Assembly: GCF_030816715.1 (NCBI RefSeq)
Contig: NZ_JAUSYH010000001.1
Location: forward strand, 4,216,001-4,280,000
Length of the DNA stretch: 64,000 nt
Direction: 5' to 3'
DNA from: Streptomyces achromogenes
GTDB lineage: Bacteria; Actinomycetota; Actinomycetes; Streptomycetales; Streptomycetaceae
Made by a program: the position numbers and the translations under genes. Within the stretch, counting starts at the first letter, position 1, and each line of letters begins with the position of its first letter. Below, piece after piece: positions 9,478-17,940 of the stretch. Under the pieces are notes generated by a model that did not search any database, was not told the origin of the DNA, and saw nothing but the letters and a program-made list of their open reading frames with translations.

Positions 9478-10902
9478 ATGTCCAGGGAGCAACGCGGGCC
9501 GAACGAAAAACTCGGCGCCGTTCTCGCCCTCGCGGGAATCAGCAACGCAGGACTCGCGCGACGCGTCAACGACCTCGGCGCTCAACGCGGGTTGACTCTT
9601 CGCTACGACAAGACGTCCGTGGCGCGCTGGGTGTCGAAGGGCATGGTGCCGCAAGGTGCCGCGCCCCACCTCATCGCGGCCGCCATCGGTCAGAAGCTCG
9701 GCCGTCCGGTGCCCCTCCACGAGATCGGCCTGGCGGACGCGGATCCCGCTCCCGAGGTGGGCCTCGCCTTCCCCAGGGACGTCGGCCAGGCCGTGCGCTC
9801 GGCCACCGACCTCTACCGCCTCGATCTCGCGGGCCGCCGGGCCGGCTCGGGAGGCATCTGGCAGTCGCTGGCCGGATCGTTCGCAGTAAGCGCGTACGCA
9901 ACGCCCGCCTCACGCTGGCTGATAACCCCGGCCGACAGTTCGGTCGCCCGCGACGTACACCTGTTGGAAGGGTCCGGCGCACCGCTCAAAGTCGGCCACA
10001 GCGACGTGCAGAAGCTGCGGGAGGCCGCCGAGGACGCCAGACGCTGGGACTCCAAGTACGGCGGCGGCGACTGGCGTTCGTCGATGGTCCCGGAGTGCCT
10101 GCGGGTGGAGGCGGCGCCGCTGCTGCTGGGCTCGTACTCCGACGAGGTCGGCCGGGCGCTGTTCGGCGCGAGCGCCGAACTGACCCGGCTGGCGGGCTGG
10201 ATGGCCTTCGACACCGGCCAGCAGGAGGCCGCGCAGCGGTACTACATCCAGGCGCTGCGGCTGGCCCGAGCTGCGGCCGACGTGCCCCTCGGGGGTTACG
10301 TCCTGGCCTCCATGTCCCTCCAGGCGACCTACCGCGGTTTCGGCGACGAGGGCGTCGACCTCGCGCAGGCGGCTCTGGAGCGCAACCGGGGGCTGGCCAC
10401 GGCCCGCACCATGAGCTTCTTCCGGCTGGTGGAGGCGCGCGCACACGCACGGGCGGGGGACGCGCATGCCGCAGGCGCGGCGCTGAAGGCGTCCGAGGGC
10501 TGGCTGGAGCGGTCCCGCGACGGCGACCACGATCCGTCCTGGCTGGGTTTCTATTCCTACGACCGGTTCGCCGCCGACGCCGCCGAGTGCTACCGCGACC
10601 TGAAGGCACCGCGCCAGGTGCGCCGATTCACCGAGCAGGCGCTCTCGCAGCCGACGGAGGAGTTCGTGCGCTCGCACGGACTGCGGCTCGTCGTCTCGGC
10701 GGTCGCCGAACTGGAGTCGGGCAATCTCGACGCGGCCTGCGAGCAGGGCGTGCGGGCGGTGGAGGTGGCCGGCCGGATCTCGTCCGCCCGGACCACGGAA
10801 TACGTCAAGGACCTGCTGCACCGGCTGGAGCCCTACGGCGACGAGCCGCGGGTGGTGGAGCTGCGGGAGAGGGCGCGGCCGTTACTCATGACCCCCGCGT
10901 GA
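9478..10902 (+). CDS. NsdA-like sporulation-associated regulatory protein
   Basis: 474 residues from ATG 9478, which has GAGGGG about eight bases upstream. Longer starts upstream lack an RBS and give an atypical N-terminus. Residues 8-75 resemble an XRE-like HTH (LAGISNAGLARRVNDLGAQR ... YDKTSVARWVSKGMVPQ). The remainder is alpha-helical and TPR-like (LGGYVLASMSLQATYRGFGD, RLVEARAHARAGDAHAAG). The layout matches the NsdA family, known in Streptomyces as a negative regulator of differentiation and antibiotic production, and the paralogue annotated as sporulation-associated protein. DNA or protein partners cannot be read from the sequence. Confidence 0.75.
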   Translation: MSREQRGPNEKLGAVLALAGISNAGLARRVNDLGAQRGLTLRYDKTSVARWVSKGMVPQGAAPHLIAAAIGQKLGRPVPLHEIGLADADPAPEVGLAFPRDVGQAVRSATDLYRLDLAGRRAGSGGIWQSLAGSFAVSAYATPASRWLITPADSSVARDVHLLEGSGAPLKVGHSDVQKLREAAEDARRWDSKYGGGDWRSSMVPECLRVEAAPLLLGSYSDEVGRALFGASAELTRLAGWMAFDTGQQEAAQRYYIQALRLARAAADVPLGGYVLASMSLQATYRGFGDEGVDLAQAALERNRGLATARTMSFFRLVEARAHARAGDAHAAGAALKASEGWLERSRDGDHDPSWLGFYSYDRFAADAAECYRDLKAPRQVRRFTEQALSQPTEEFVRSHGLRLVVSAVAELESGNLDAACEQGVRAVEVAGRISSARTTEYVKDLLHRLEPYGDEPRVVELRERARPLLMTPA

Positions 10903-10990
10903 GCGCTTCGCGCGGAGCGGGGGTCCCGGTCGGCCACGCCTGGCCGTCGCCTGAGCCACCACCCCTCAGTTCCTCTTTCACCTGATTCCA

Positions 10991-11040
10991 TCACTTCCCT
11001 CCACTTCCCTCCACTTCCCTCCACTTCCATCTACTTTCAT
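10991..11040. repeat. Five in-register 10-bp direct repeats
   Basis: Five consecutive decamers, TCACTTCCCT, CCACTTCCCT (twice), CCACTTCCAT and CTACTTTCAT, lie end to end just upstream of the L-2-hydroxyglutarate oxidase gene. The 10-bp period equals one helical turn, so all copies face the same side of the DNA. Similar phased arrays bind oligomerising activators; slippage expansion is the alternative. Confidence 0.7.
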
Positions 11041-11170
11041 ATGCTTTAAGGTCGTGGGCGCGTAGGGCCGGCCGTGCCGGTTCTCGATCTGCCGAGGAGT
11101 GCCGGCCCGCGTCGGGTTTGAAGAGATTGTCAGTGGCGCAGTGCACTATCGAAGCCGGGAGGTGGTGCAC

Positions 11171-12379
11171 GTGCCGAAGATCGCTTACGACTGTGACGTG
11201 CTCGTGGTCGGCGGCGGCATCGTGGGGCTGGCCACGGCGTATGCGATCACGCGGGCCGCGCCGGGCACGCGGGTCACCGTGCTGGAGAAGGAGCCGGGGG
11301 TGGCCCGCCACCAGACCGGCCGCAACAGCGGGGTCATCCACAGCGGGATCTACTACCGGCCGGGCACCCTGAAGGCGCGGTACGCGGTGCGCGGCGCCGC
11401 CGAGATGACGAAGTTCTGCGCGGAGTACGGCATCGCCCACGCCGTCACCGGCAAGCTGATCGTCGCCACCGAGCGGTCCGAGCTGCCCCGGTTGCACGGG
11501 CTCGTCCAGCGCGGCCGGGAGAACGGCATCACCGTGCGGGAACTGGGCGCCGCCCAGATCGCGGAGTACGAGCCAGAGGTGCGGGGGCTCGCCGCCATAC
11601 ACGTGGGGACGACCGGCGTCTGCGACTACACGGCCGTCGCCCAGCACCTGGGCGAGGCGTCCGGGGCGGAGATCCGGTACGGCGCGCGCGTGGTGCGGAT
11701 CGACCGGCGGCCGGAGCGCGGGGTGGCCGTGCTCACCGCCCGCGGTGACGTCGTACGGGCGCGGGTGCTGGTGAACTGCGCCGGGCTGTACTGCGACGAG
11801 ATCGCCCGGCTGGCCGGCGACGAGCCGGAGGTGCGGATCGTCCCGTTCCGGGGCGAGTACTACGAGCTGGCGCGGCCGGAGCTGGTGCGCGGGCTGGTCT
11901 ATCCCGTGCCCGATCCGGCCTTCCCCTTCCTCGGCGTGCATCTGACCAGGGGCATCGACGGGGGTGTGCACGTCGGGCCCAACGCGGTGCCGGCGCTGGC
12001 CCGGGAGGGATATGGCTGGGGCGTCGTGAATCCCCGGGAGGCGGCGGCGACGGCGGCGTGGCCCGGCGTGTGGCGGATGGGCCGCCGGCACTGGCGGTAC
12101 GGCCTCGGCGAGCTGCGGCGGTCGGTCTCGAAGGGCGCCTTCGTGGACGCCGTGCGCAGAATGCTTCCGGCGGTGGAGGAGACCGACCTGGTGCCGACGG
12201 CGGCCGGCGTCCGTGCGCAGGCGGTCCTGCGGGACGGCGGTCTGGTGGACGACTTCCTGATCCGGGAGGGCCCGCGGACGGTCCACGTCCTGAACGCCCC
12301 CTCACCTGCGGCGACGGCCTCCCTGCCGATCGGCCGCGAGGTGGCCCGCAGAGCCTTGGGCGCCCTGGCCGACGCGTGA
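11171..12379 (+). CDS. lhgO: L-2-hydroxyglutarate oxidase
   Basis: 402 residues starting at GTG 11171; GGGAGGTGG lies six bases upstream and the FAD motif DVLVVGGGIVGLATAYAI follows at residues 8-25. The family signature HQTGRNSGVIHSGIYYRPG follows, then PVPDPAFPFLGVHLTR and GPNAVPALAREGYGW in the substrate domain. The enzyme oxidises L-2-hydroxyglutarate to 2-oxoglutarate with FAD, clearing a by-product of central metabolism. It stands alone between the NsdA-like gene and trmB. A run of 10-bp repeats occupies its upstream region. Length agrees with LhgO/YgaF. Confidence 0.88.
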   Translation: MPKIAYDCDVLVVGGGIVGLATAYAITRAAPGTRVTVLEKEPGVARHQTGRNSGVIHSGIYYRPGTLKARYAVRGAAEMTKFCAEYGIAHAVTGKLIVATERSELPRLHGLVQRGRENGITVRELGAAQIAEYEPEVRGLAAIHVGTTGVCDYTAVAQHLGEASGAEIRYGARVVRIDRRPERGVAVLTARGDVVRARVLVNCAGLYCDEIARLAGDEPEVRIVPFRGEYYELARPELVRGLVYPVPDPAFPFLGVHLTRGIDGGVHVGPNAVPALAREGYGWGVVNPREAAATAAWPGVWRMGRRHWRYGLGELRRSVSKGAFVDAVRRMLPAVEETDLVPTAAGVRAQAVLRDGGLVDDFLIREGPRTVHVLNAPSPAATASLPIGREVARRALGALADA

Positions 12380-12525
12380 GGGAGCCGCCCCTCGCGCGGA
12401 ACGCGGCGGGCGGCTGATCCCGGTCAGGAGCGACCGGTCCGCAAACCGGCGGGCCGCCCGTGAGGAGCGGGGTGGATCACGGGGACCCCGGGCGCTCGCG
12501 CGGGCCCCGTAAAATCGACCGCACT

Positions 12526-13371
12526 GTGTCTGATTCCGTGAGCGTTCCCGATGTCCCCCCGTCCTCCCCGAGTGGTGAGCACCACCCGGGGGACGCTGTT
12601 CGGCATACCCGCGCCAAGGGGGAGCCGCGGTTCCCCGACGGACCGCGGGCCGATCCCGCCGGTTCCCACTTCGAGCGGCGGATCCGCAGCTTCCAGCCCC
12701 GGCGCAGCCGGGTGACGGCCGGGCAGGCGGACGCGCTGCAGCGGCTGTGGGCCAAGTGGGGGCTGGACATCGACGGACATCCGGTGGACCTCGCCGAACT
12801 GTTCGGCGCAGGAGGCCGTCCCGTCGTACTGGAGATCGGTTTCGGCATGGGCGAGGCGACCGCGCAGATGGCCGCGGCCGACCCCGGCACCGACATCCTC
12901 GCGGTGGACGTGCACACGCCCGGTCAGGGCAACCTGCTCAGCCTCGCCGACCGCAACGCGCTGACCAACGTCCGGGTCGCCAACGGCGACGCGATCATCC
13001 TGCTGCGCGAGATGCTGCCGGCGGACTCGCTCGACGGGCTGCGCGTCTACTTCCCCGACCCCTGGCCCAAGAAGCGCCACCACAAGCGGCGGCTGATCCA
13101 GCCGGAGTTCCTCGACCTGGCCGCGACACGGCTGAAGCCGGGCGCGCTCGTGCACTGCGCGACCGACTGGGAGCCGTACGCGGAGCAGATGCTCGAGGTG
13201 CTGACCGCGCACCCCGAATTCGAGAACACCCGGGCCGACGGCGGCTTCGCGCCCCGGCCCGGCTTCCGGCCGCTGACCCGTTTCGAGGGCCAGGGGCTGG
13301 ACAAGGGTCACGTGGTGAACGATCTGCTGTTCCGGCGCGTACAGCATCGCGTCCAGCCCGGGGATCACTGA
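12526..13371 (+). CDS. trmB: tRNA (guanine-N7-)-methyltransferase
   Basis: 281 residues from GTG 12526 (VSDSVSVPDVPP). Residues 100-110 read EIGFGMGEATA, the SAM-binding loop; VYFPDPWPKKRHHKRRLIQ is the diagnostic TrmB motif; and TDWEPYAEQML and FEGQGLDKGHVV follow. The enzyme methylates G46 of tRNA. No RBS precedes the GTG, but TAAAAT at 12510-12515 would place a transcription start at or next to the GTG, so the mRNA is probably leaderless. The N-terminal 50 residues are disordered and variable, as usual in Streptomyces. Confidence 0.9.
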   Translation: MSDSVSVPDVPPSSPSGEHHPGDAVRHTRAKGEPRFPDGPRADPAGSHFERRIRSFQPRRSRVTAGQADALQRLWAKWGLDIDGHPVDLAELFGAGGRPVVLEIGFGMGEATAQMAAADPGTDILAVDVHTPGQGNLLSLADRNALTNVRVANGDAIILLREMLPADSLDGLRVYFPDPWPKKRHHKRRLIQPEFLDLAATRLKPGALVHCATDWEPYAEQMLEVLTAHPEFENTRADGGFAPRPGFRPLTRFEGQGLDKGHVVNDLLFRRVQHRVQPGDH

Positions 13372-13420
13372 CCGAACAATTCCCTCCACCACAGTCCTCT
13401 CCCTCGTTAGGGTCGATGCC

Positions 13421-14971
13421 GTGGCCATCAGTTCCCCGTTCCCGCCCAGTCCGCCCCAGCCGCCGCACCCCGGCGGCGGGCCCGAGGGCGGTGTGCTCCG
13501 GCACGCTCACTGGTGGCAGCACAGGTGGGTCCGGTACGGCGCACTGATCACCCTGCTCGCCCTGTCCGGGCTGGTCATCCTCGCCCTGGTCCGCGAACAG
13601 ACCGGCACCGAGGGTCTCCTCGTGGGGCTGGGGCTCGCCGTGCTGCCCGTGCCGCTGCTCGTCGCCGCCTTCGGGTGGCTCGACCGGGTCGAACCCGGCC
13701 CGTGGCGCAACCTGCTCTTCGCCTTCGCCTGGGGCGCGTGCGCGGCGGCGCTCATAGCCATCATCGCCAACAGTTTCGCGACCAGATGGATAGCCACCGC
13801 GACCGCGGACCCGTCCGGCGCGGACACCCTGGGCGCGACCGTCATAGCGCCGGTCGTCGAGGAGTCCGCCAAGGCCGCGGCCGTCCTGCTCGTCTTCCTC
13901 TTCCGCAGGCGGGACTTCACCGGGATCGTCGACGGCGTGGTCATAGCCGGCATCACCGCCACCGGCTTCGCCTTCACCGAGAACATCCTCTACCTCGGCA
14001 CCGCCTTCGGCACCGACCAGCTCACGGGCGACAGCGGCATCGCCTCCGTCACCGCCGCGACCTTCTTCGTGCGCGTCGTCATGTCGCCGTTCGCGCACCC
14101 CCTGTTCACCGTCCTGACCGGCATCGGCTTCGGCGTCGCCGCGCTCTCCGGGGAGCGTCAGCACACGCGGCGCGTGCTGCTTCCGCTGTCCGGGTTGCTC
14201 CTCGCGATGGGCATGCACGCCCTGTGGAACGGCTCCTCGTCGTTCGGCGAGCTCGGGTTCCTCGCGGTGTACGCGGCGATCATGGTGCCCGCGTTCGGGC
14301 TGCTGACCTGGCTGGTGGTGTGGACGCGCCAGCGCGAGTTGCGCACGGTGCGCGAGGAACTGCCCGCCTACGCGGCCGCCGGCTGGATCACCCCGGCCGA
14401 GCCGTTCGCGCTCGGCTCGATGCGGGCCCGGCGGCTGGCCCGGGTGCACGCCGGGCGTCACCTCGGCAGGCCCGCGGCCCGTGTGGTGGCGCAGTACGAG
14501 GCGTACGCGACATCCCTCGCCTTCCTGCGCCACCGCGGCCGGCAGGGGCGGGCCGGCGCCGATTTCCTGGTCCGCGAAGGCGAGTTGCTGAACGAGCTGT
14601 GGCGGCGGAAGGACGTCGCCCGCCCCGCCCTGGACCACGCGGCCCGCATGACGGCCCCTCCGGTCCGGATGCCCCCGCCCCCCTGGCCGGCGTACGGGGC
14701 GTACGGGTACGGCCAGGGCCAGACGTACGGCCCCCAGGGTCAGGCGTACGGCCCGGGCCAGGGATACGGGCAGGGGCCGGCGTACGGCTTGAGCCCGGCC
14801 TACGGCCCGAGCCCGACATACGGCGGCCGGCCGCACGCCCCCGGACACGGCCACAGGAACGGCCACACGCCCGGGTACGGGTACGGGTACGCGTACGCGT
14901 ACGAGCCCGGCCACCTGCCCGGATACGGATATCCGCCCGGCCCCCACCCCTCGGCCGACCCCCACCAGTAA
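13421..14971 (+). CDS. PrsW-family intramembrane metalloprotease with Tyr/Gly-rich tail
   Basis: 516 residues from GTG 13421. The central membrane domain has the PrsW/CAAX-like signatures: APVVEESAKA (EExxK), TGFAFTENILYLG (FTEN) and SPFAHPLFTVLTGIG with the conserved His. About eight hydrophobic helices are visible between 40 and 300. Known PrsW proteins cleave anti-sigma factors at the membrane; the substrate here is unknown. The C-terminal 80 residues are repeats of the type AYGxGQGxAYGP, likely disordered and variable. TAGGGT about 8 bases before the GTG suggests a leaderless start. It follows trmB by 49 bases. Confidence 0.82.
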   Translation: MAISSPFPPSPPQPPHPGGGPEGGVLRHAHWWQHRWVRYGALITLLALSGLVILALVREQTGTEGLLVGLGLAVLPVPLLVAAFGWLDRVEPGPWRNLLFAFAWGACAAALIAIIANSFATRWIATATADPSGADTLGATVIAPVVEESAKAAAVLLVFLFRRRDFTGIVDGVVIAGITATGFAFTENILYLGTAFGTDQLTGDSGIASVTAATFFVRVVMSPFAHPLFTVLTGIGFGVAALSGERQHTRRVLLPLSGLLLAMGMHALWNGSSSFGELGFLAVYAAIMVPAFGLLTWLVVWTRQRELRTVREELPAYAAAGWITPAEPFALGSMRARRLARVHAGRHLGRPAARVVAQYEAYATSLAFLRHRGRQGRAGADFLVREGELLNELWRRKDVARPALDHAARMTAPPVRMPPPPWPAYGAYGYGQGQTYGPQGQAYGPGQGYGQGPAYGLSPAYGPSPTYGGRPHAPGHGHRNGHTPGYGYGYAYAYEPGHLPGYGYPPGPHPSADPHQ

Positions 14972-15016
14972 CCGGGCGGCGCACCACGCGGGCCGCAAGG
15001 CCGCATGCGTCGAGCC

Positions 15017-15156
15017 GGTCAGGCCGACGGCCCGGACGCATCGAGACGGTCAGGGCGAAAGCCCGGACGCGTCGCCAGGTCAGGCCGCCGGCCCGGCCAC
15101 GTCGGTAGGTCACGCCGCCGGCCCGGCCACGTCGGTCAGGTCACGCCGACGCCTGG
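15017..15156. repeat. Tandem 30-31 bp repeats between convergent genes
   Basis: Four full units and one partial unit start with GGTCAGGCCG or GGTCACGCCG at 15017, 15048, 15078, 15108 and 15139, each about 30-31 bp. The last unit runs into the stop codon and final residues of the aldo/keto reductase. Neighbouring units share about 80-95% of bases. No gene is encoded; slippage expansion at a convergent 3' junction is likely. Confidence 0.75.
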
Positions 15157-16085
15157 GTCAGGCGGGTGACCTCCGCCTCCGTCAGTTCCAGGTCGGCCAC
15201 CGCCAGCAGGGCCGGGAGCTGCTCGACCGTGCGGGCGGAGGCGATCGGAGCGGCCACCGTCGGCTGCGCGGCGAGCCACGCGAGGGCGACCGTGGCGACC
15301 TGGGCGTCGTGGGCGCGGGCGATCTCGTCCAGCGCGGCGAGGACGCTGCGGCCCCGCGCCGTGTCGAGGTGCTTGGCGGCGCCGCCGGCGCGGGCGCTCT
15401 CGACCGTCGTGCCGGGCCGGTACTTGCCGGTGAGGAAGCCGGAGGCCAGCGCGAAGTACGGGACGGCGGCGAGGCCGAAGCGGGCGGCGAGGTCCTGGAG
15501 GCCGCCCTCGTAGGTGTCGCGGGACACCAGGTTGTAGTGCGGCTGGAGGGCGACGTACCGGGCGAGGCCTTCACGGTCGGAGAACTCCAGGGACTCCTGG
15601 AGGCGTTCGGGCGAGATGTTGGAGGCGGCGATGTGCCGCACCTTGCCCGCCTGCACCAGCTCGTCGAGCGCGCCGACGATCTCCTCGACGGGCACCTCGG
15701 TCTTGTCGAAGTGCGTGTAGTAGAGGTCGATGTGGTCGGTGCCGAGGCGGCGCAGGGAGGCGTCGGCGGCGGCCTTGATGTTGTCGGCGGACAGACCGGG
15801 GAAGTCGGGGTGCTGGCTGACCTTGGTGGCGATCACGACGTCGTCGCGGTTGCCGCGGGCCTTCAGCCACCTGCCGATGACGGTCTCGGACTCGCCGCCG
15901 CTGTTGCCCTCGACCCACGCGGAGTAGGAGTCGGCGGTGTCGACGAAGTTGCCGCCGGCGGCGGTGTAGGCGTCGAGGACCGCGAAGGAGGCGGCCTCGT
16001 CCGCGGTCCAGCCGAAGACGTTGCCGCCGAGGGCGAGCGGGAAGACCTCGAGGTCGGAGGAGCCGAGGGTGCGCAGAGAAGTCAT
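15141..16085 (-). CDS. Aldo/keto reductase
   Basis: 314 residues from ATG 16085 (MTSLRTLGSSDLEVFPLALG). The AKR catalytic tetrad is visible: D and Y in NFVDTADSYSAW, K in VVIATKVSQ and H in DLYYTHFDK. IDLYYTHFD and RHIAASNIS are family signatures. The enzyme is expected to be a cytosolic NADPH-dependent carbonyl reductase; its substrate is unknown. Single gene; no clear RBS. The C-terminal coding end lies inside a 30-bp tandem repeat array. Confidence 0.85.
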   Translation of the reverse strand: MTSLRTLGSSDLEVFPLALGGNVFGWTADEAASFAVLDAYTAAGGNFVDTADSYSAWVEGNSGGESETVIGRWLKARGNRDDVVIATKVSQHPDFPGLSADNIKAAADASLRRLGTDHIDLYYTHFDKTEVPVEEIVGALDELVQAGKVRHIAASNISPERLQESLEFSDREGLARYVALQPHYNLVSRDTYEGGLQDLAARFGLAAVPYFALASGFLTGKYRPGTTVESARAGGAAKHLDTARGRSVLAALDEIARAHDAQVATVALAWLAAQPTVAAPIASARTVEQLPALLAVADLELTEAEVTRLTQASA

Positions 16086-16245
16086 GCTTCGACCAACGGG
16101 CGCGGCGGGCACGCCATTCCGCGCGGACACGAAGAACGTGTGAACAAGCGGCAGCCCTGACGTCGGGGGTGGCCGTCAGGGCTGCCGTTGCTCGATGGTC
16201 CTCAGAGCTCCTCGAGGGACGGCTCAGGCCTCCTCGAGGGACGGC

Positions 16246-17280
16246 TCAGGGGTTGAGGCCCTTGCTGCGCAGCCAGGCCGCCGGGTCGATGCCGTCGGCG
16301 CTGCCGTTCGCGTGGACCTCGAGGTGGAGGTGCGCCCCTGTGACGTTGCCGGTGGCGCCCACGCGGCCGATCACGTCACCGGTGGCGACCTTCTGGCCGA
16401 CGCTGACGCTGATCGACGACTGGTGGCAGAACCAGATTTCGGTGCCGTCGTCCAGGGTGAGGATGGTGCGGTAGCCGTAGGCGCCGGCCCAGCCCGCCTC
16501 GGTGATGGTGCCGGTGTGGACGGCCTTGATGAGCGTGCCGGTGGGCGCGGCGAAGTCGAGTCCGGTGTGGTAGCCGGAGGACCACAGGGAGCCGGCCTGG
16601 CCGAACGTCGAGGTGATGGTGTACGAGGAGGTCGGCAGCGTGTACTGCTTGGCCAGCTCGGCCAGGCGCGCGGCCTCGACCTTGGCGGCGGCTTCCTCGG
16701 CGGCCTTCTTCTTCGCGGCGGCGGCCTTGGCCTCCGCCTCCTTCTCCGCCTTGACGACGGCGTCGGCCTTCGCCTTGGCAGCCGCGGCGGCGGCCTTGAC
16801 CTCGACCTGGGTCTTCTGCGACTCGGCCTGGGCCATGATCCGGCTGCGCAGGGCCTCGCCGGCGTCGGCGACGCTCTGGTCTGCGTCGGTGTCGGTGTCG
16901 ACGGCGGCCTCGGAGCCGAAGCTCGCCAGGGCGGGCGCGGCTTCCGGGGCGGGCTCGTCCTCGGAGATCAGCGAGCCCACGCCCGGCAGGTCCGGCATGG
17001 AGATGGAGACCGGGGCCTTGCCGGTGTTGGCGCTGGCCATCCCGCCCGCGCTGACGGCGGCGATGACGCCGACGCCGAGAACGGTGGAGCTGCGGGCGAA
17101 TCCGCCGCCGCGCTGCTTGGCGACGCGGTGCTTGCCGCGTACCGGGCGAATGGACTCCGCGGTGGGATTCCACTCCTCCCAGGGGCCCTCGTCGGTGCGG
17201 TAACCGCCGTAGCCGAAGGTCTCGGTGGAGGGCTGGGCCGGCGCGTACGGGGCCTCGGGGGCAGGCGGGTTGGACGCCAC
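16246..17280 (-). CDS. M23-family metallopeptidase (cell-wall endopeptidase)
   Basis: 344 residues from GTG 17280 with AAGGAG nine bases upstream. A cytoplasmic N-terminus of about 65 residues precedes a membrane/signal segment (STVLGVGVIAAVSAGGMASA). An Ala/Lys/Glu-rich coiled coil spans about 130-205 and a LytM/M23 domain occupies 220-344. Zinc ligands are seen in YHTGLDFAAP (HxxxD) and AHLHLEVH (HxH). The protein should act outside the membrane on peptidoglycan cross-links during growth or germination. Its leader carries a ydaO-type riboswitch, tying expression to c-di-AMP as known for Streptomyces wall hydrolases such as rpfA. Confidence 0.88.
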   Translation of the reverse strand: MASNPPAPEAPYAPAQPSTETFGYGGYRTDEGPWEEWNPTAESIRPVRGKHRVAKQRGGGFARSSTVLGVGVIAAVSAGGMASANTGKAPVSISMPDLPGVGSLISEDEPAPEAAPALASFGSEAAVDTDTDADQSVADAGEALRSRIMAQAESQKTQVEVKAAAAAAKAKADAVVKAEKEAEAKAAAAKKKAAEEAAAKVEAARLAELAKQYTLPTSSYTITSTFGQAGSLWSSGYHTGLDFAAPTGTLIKAVHTGTITEAGWAGAYGYRTILTLDDGTEIWFCHQSSISVSVGQKVATGDVIGRVGATGNVTGAHLHLEVHANGSADGIDPAAWLRSKGLNP

Positions 17281-17300
17281 GCGGGCGCACTCCTTTCCTT

Positions 17301-17445
17301 CCGTCGCCTACCGGGTTAGCTGACGGGTTCGGAGTCGGAAGGTCTCCTACGCGCGTATACCGGCCGTGGACTCTGCGAGTTCACGGAGGCTTCCGCGTGA
17401 TTCACCCCAAGGTGGTGGTTCCCCGGTTCCCTTGCGGGATTCGGC
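17301..17445 (-). ncRNA. ydaO/yuaA-type cyclic di-AMP riboswitch
   Basis: On the minus strand the leader reads CCCGCAAGGGAACCGGGG, then TTGGGGTGAATCACGCGG, GTAGGAGACCTTCC and finally GAACCCGTCAGCTAACCCGG followed by TAGGCGACGG. These are the conserved blocks of actinobacterial ydaO riboswitches (GGGAACC, GGGGTGAAT, GACCTTCC, CGTCAGCTAACCCGGTAGGCG). The RBS of the M23 peptidase gene lies directly after it. Ligand binding normally lowers expression of the downstream hydrolase; this was recognised by eye, not folded. Confidence 0.85.
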
Positions 17446-17771
17446 GCGTGCGCACGGAGCCGGCTCTTGTGCCGGCTGGGACGGCCGCGCTGTGTTATCG
17501 AACGTTAATAGACCCGGGGGTGCGTTTCCAAGCCGTTCTGCTTGATCAACAACATTTCTGGCCTGGACTTTCTGGCCAGCAGCGGTGAAAAACGGGCGAG
17601 TTGACCCTCGTTCAGGGTGCCTCACCCGTCACACGCGTAGACACGGCGGCCCAGACCCGGCGCACAGGGCGTCCACACGGTCACGAAGCGTCACGAAGGG
17701 GTGGGGCGCGCCACCGGGGGCGAACGCACCGAGGGCCGGAACCCTTTCGGATTCCGGCCCTCGGCCTTCAG

Positions 17772-17845
17772 TAGCGGGGACAGGATTTGAACCTGCGACC
17801 TCTGGGTTATGAGCCCAGCGAGCTACCGAGCTGCTCCACCCCGCG
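17772..17845 (-). tRNA. Initiator tRNA-fMet (CAU)
   Basis: The minus strand gives CGCGGGGTGGAGCAGCTCGG, anticodon loop CTCATAA flanked by three G-C pairs (GGG/CCC), T arm GCAGGTTCAAATCCTG and discriminator A. C1 faces U72, so the 1:72 pair is absent, as in initiators. The CCA end is not encoded. Confidence 0.95.
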
Positions 17846-17940
17846 TCGTTGTGACTCCAGTGTACGTCATCCGGGGGACGCCCAGCACCAGGCTTTGTCG
17901 CGCCCCCGCCACGACCCCGGCCCGGGCCCCGGCCGCGGCC

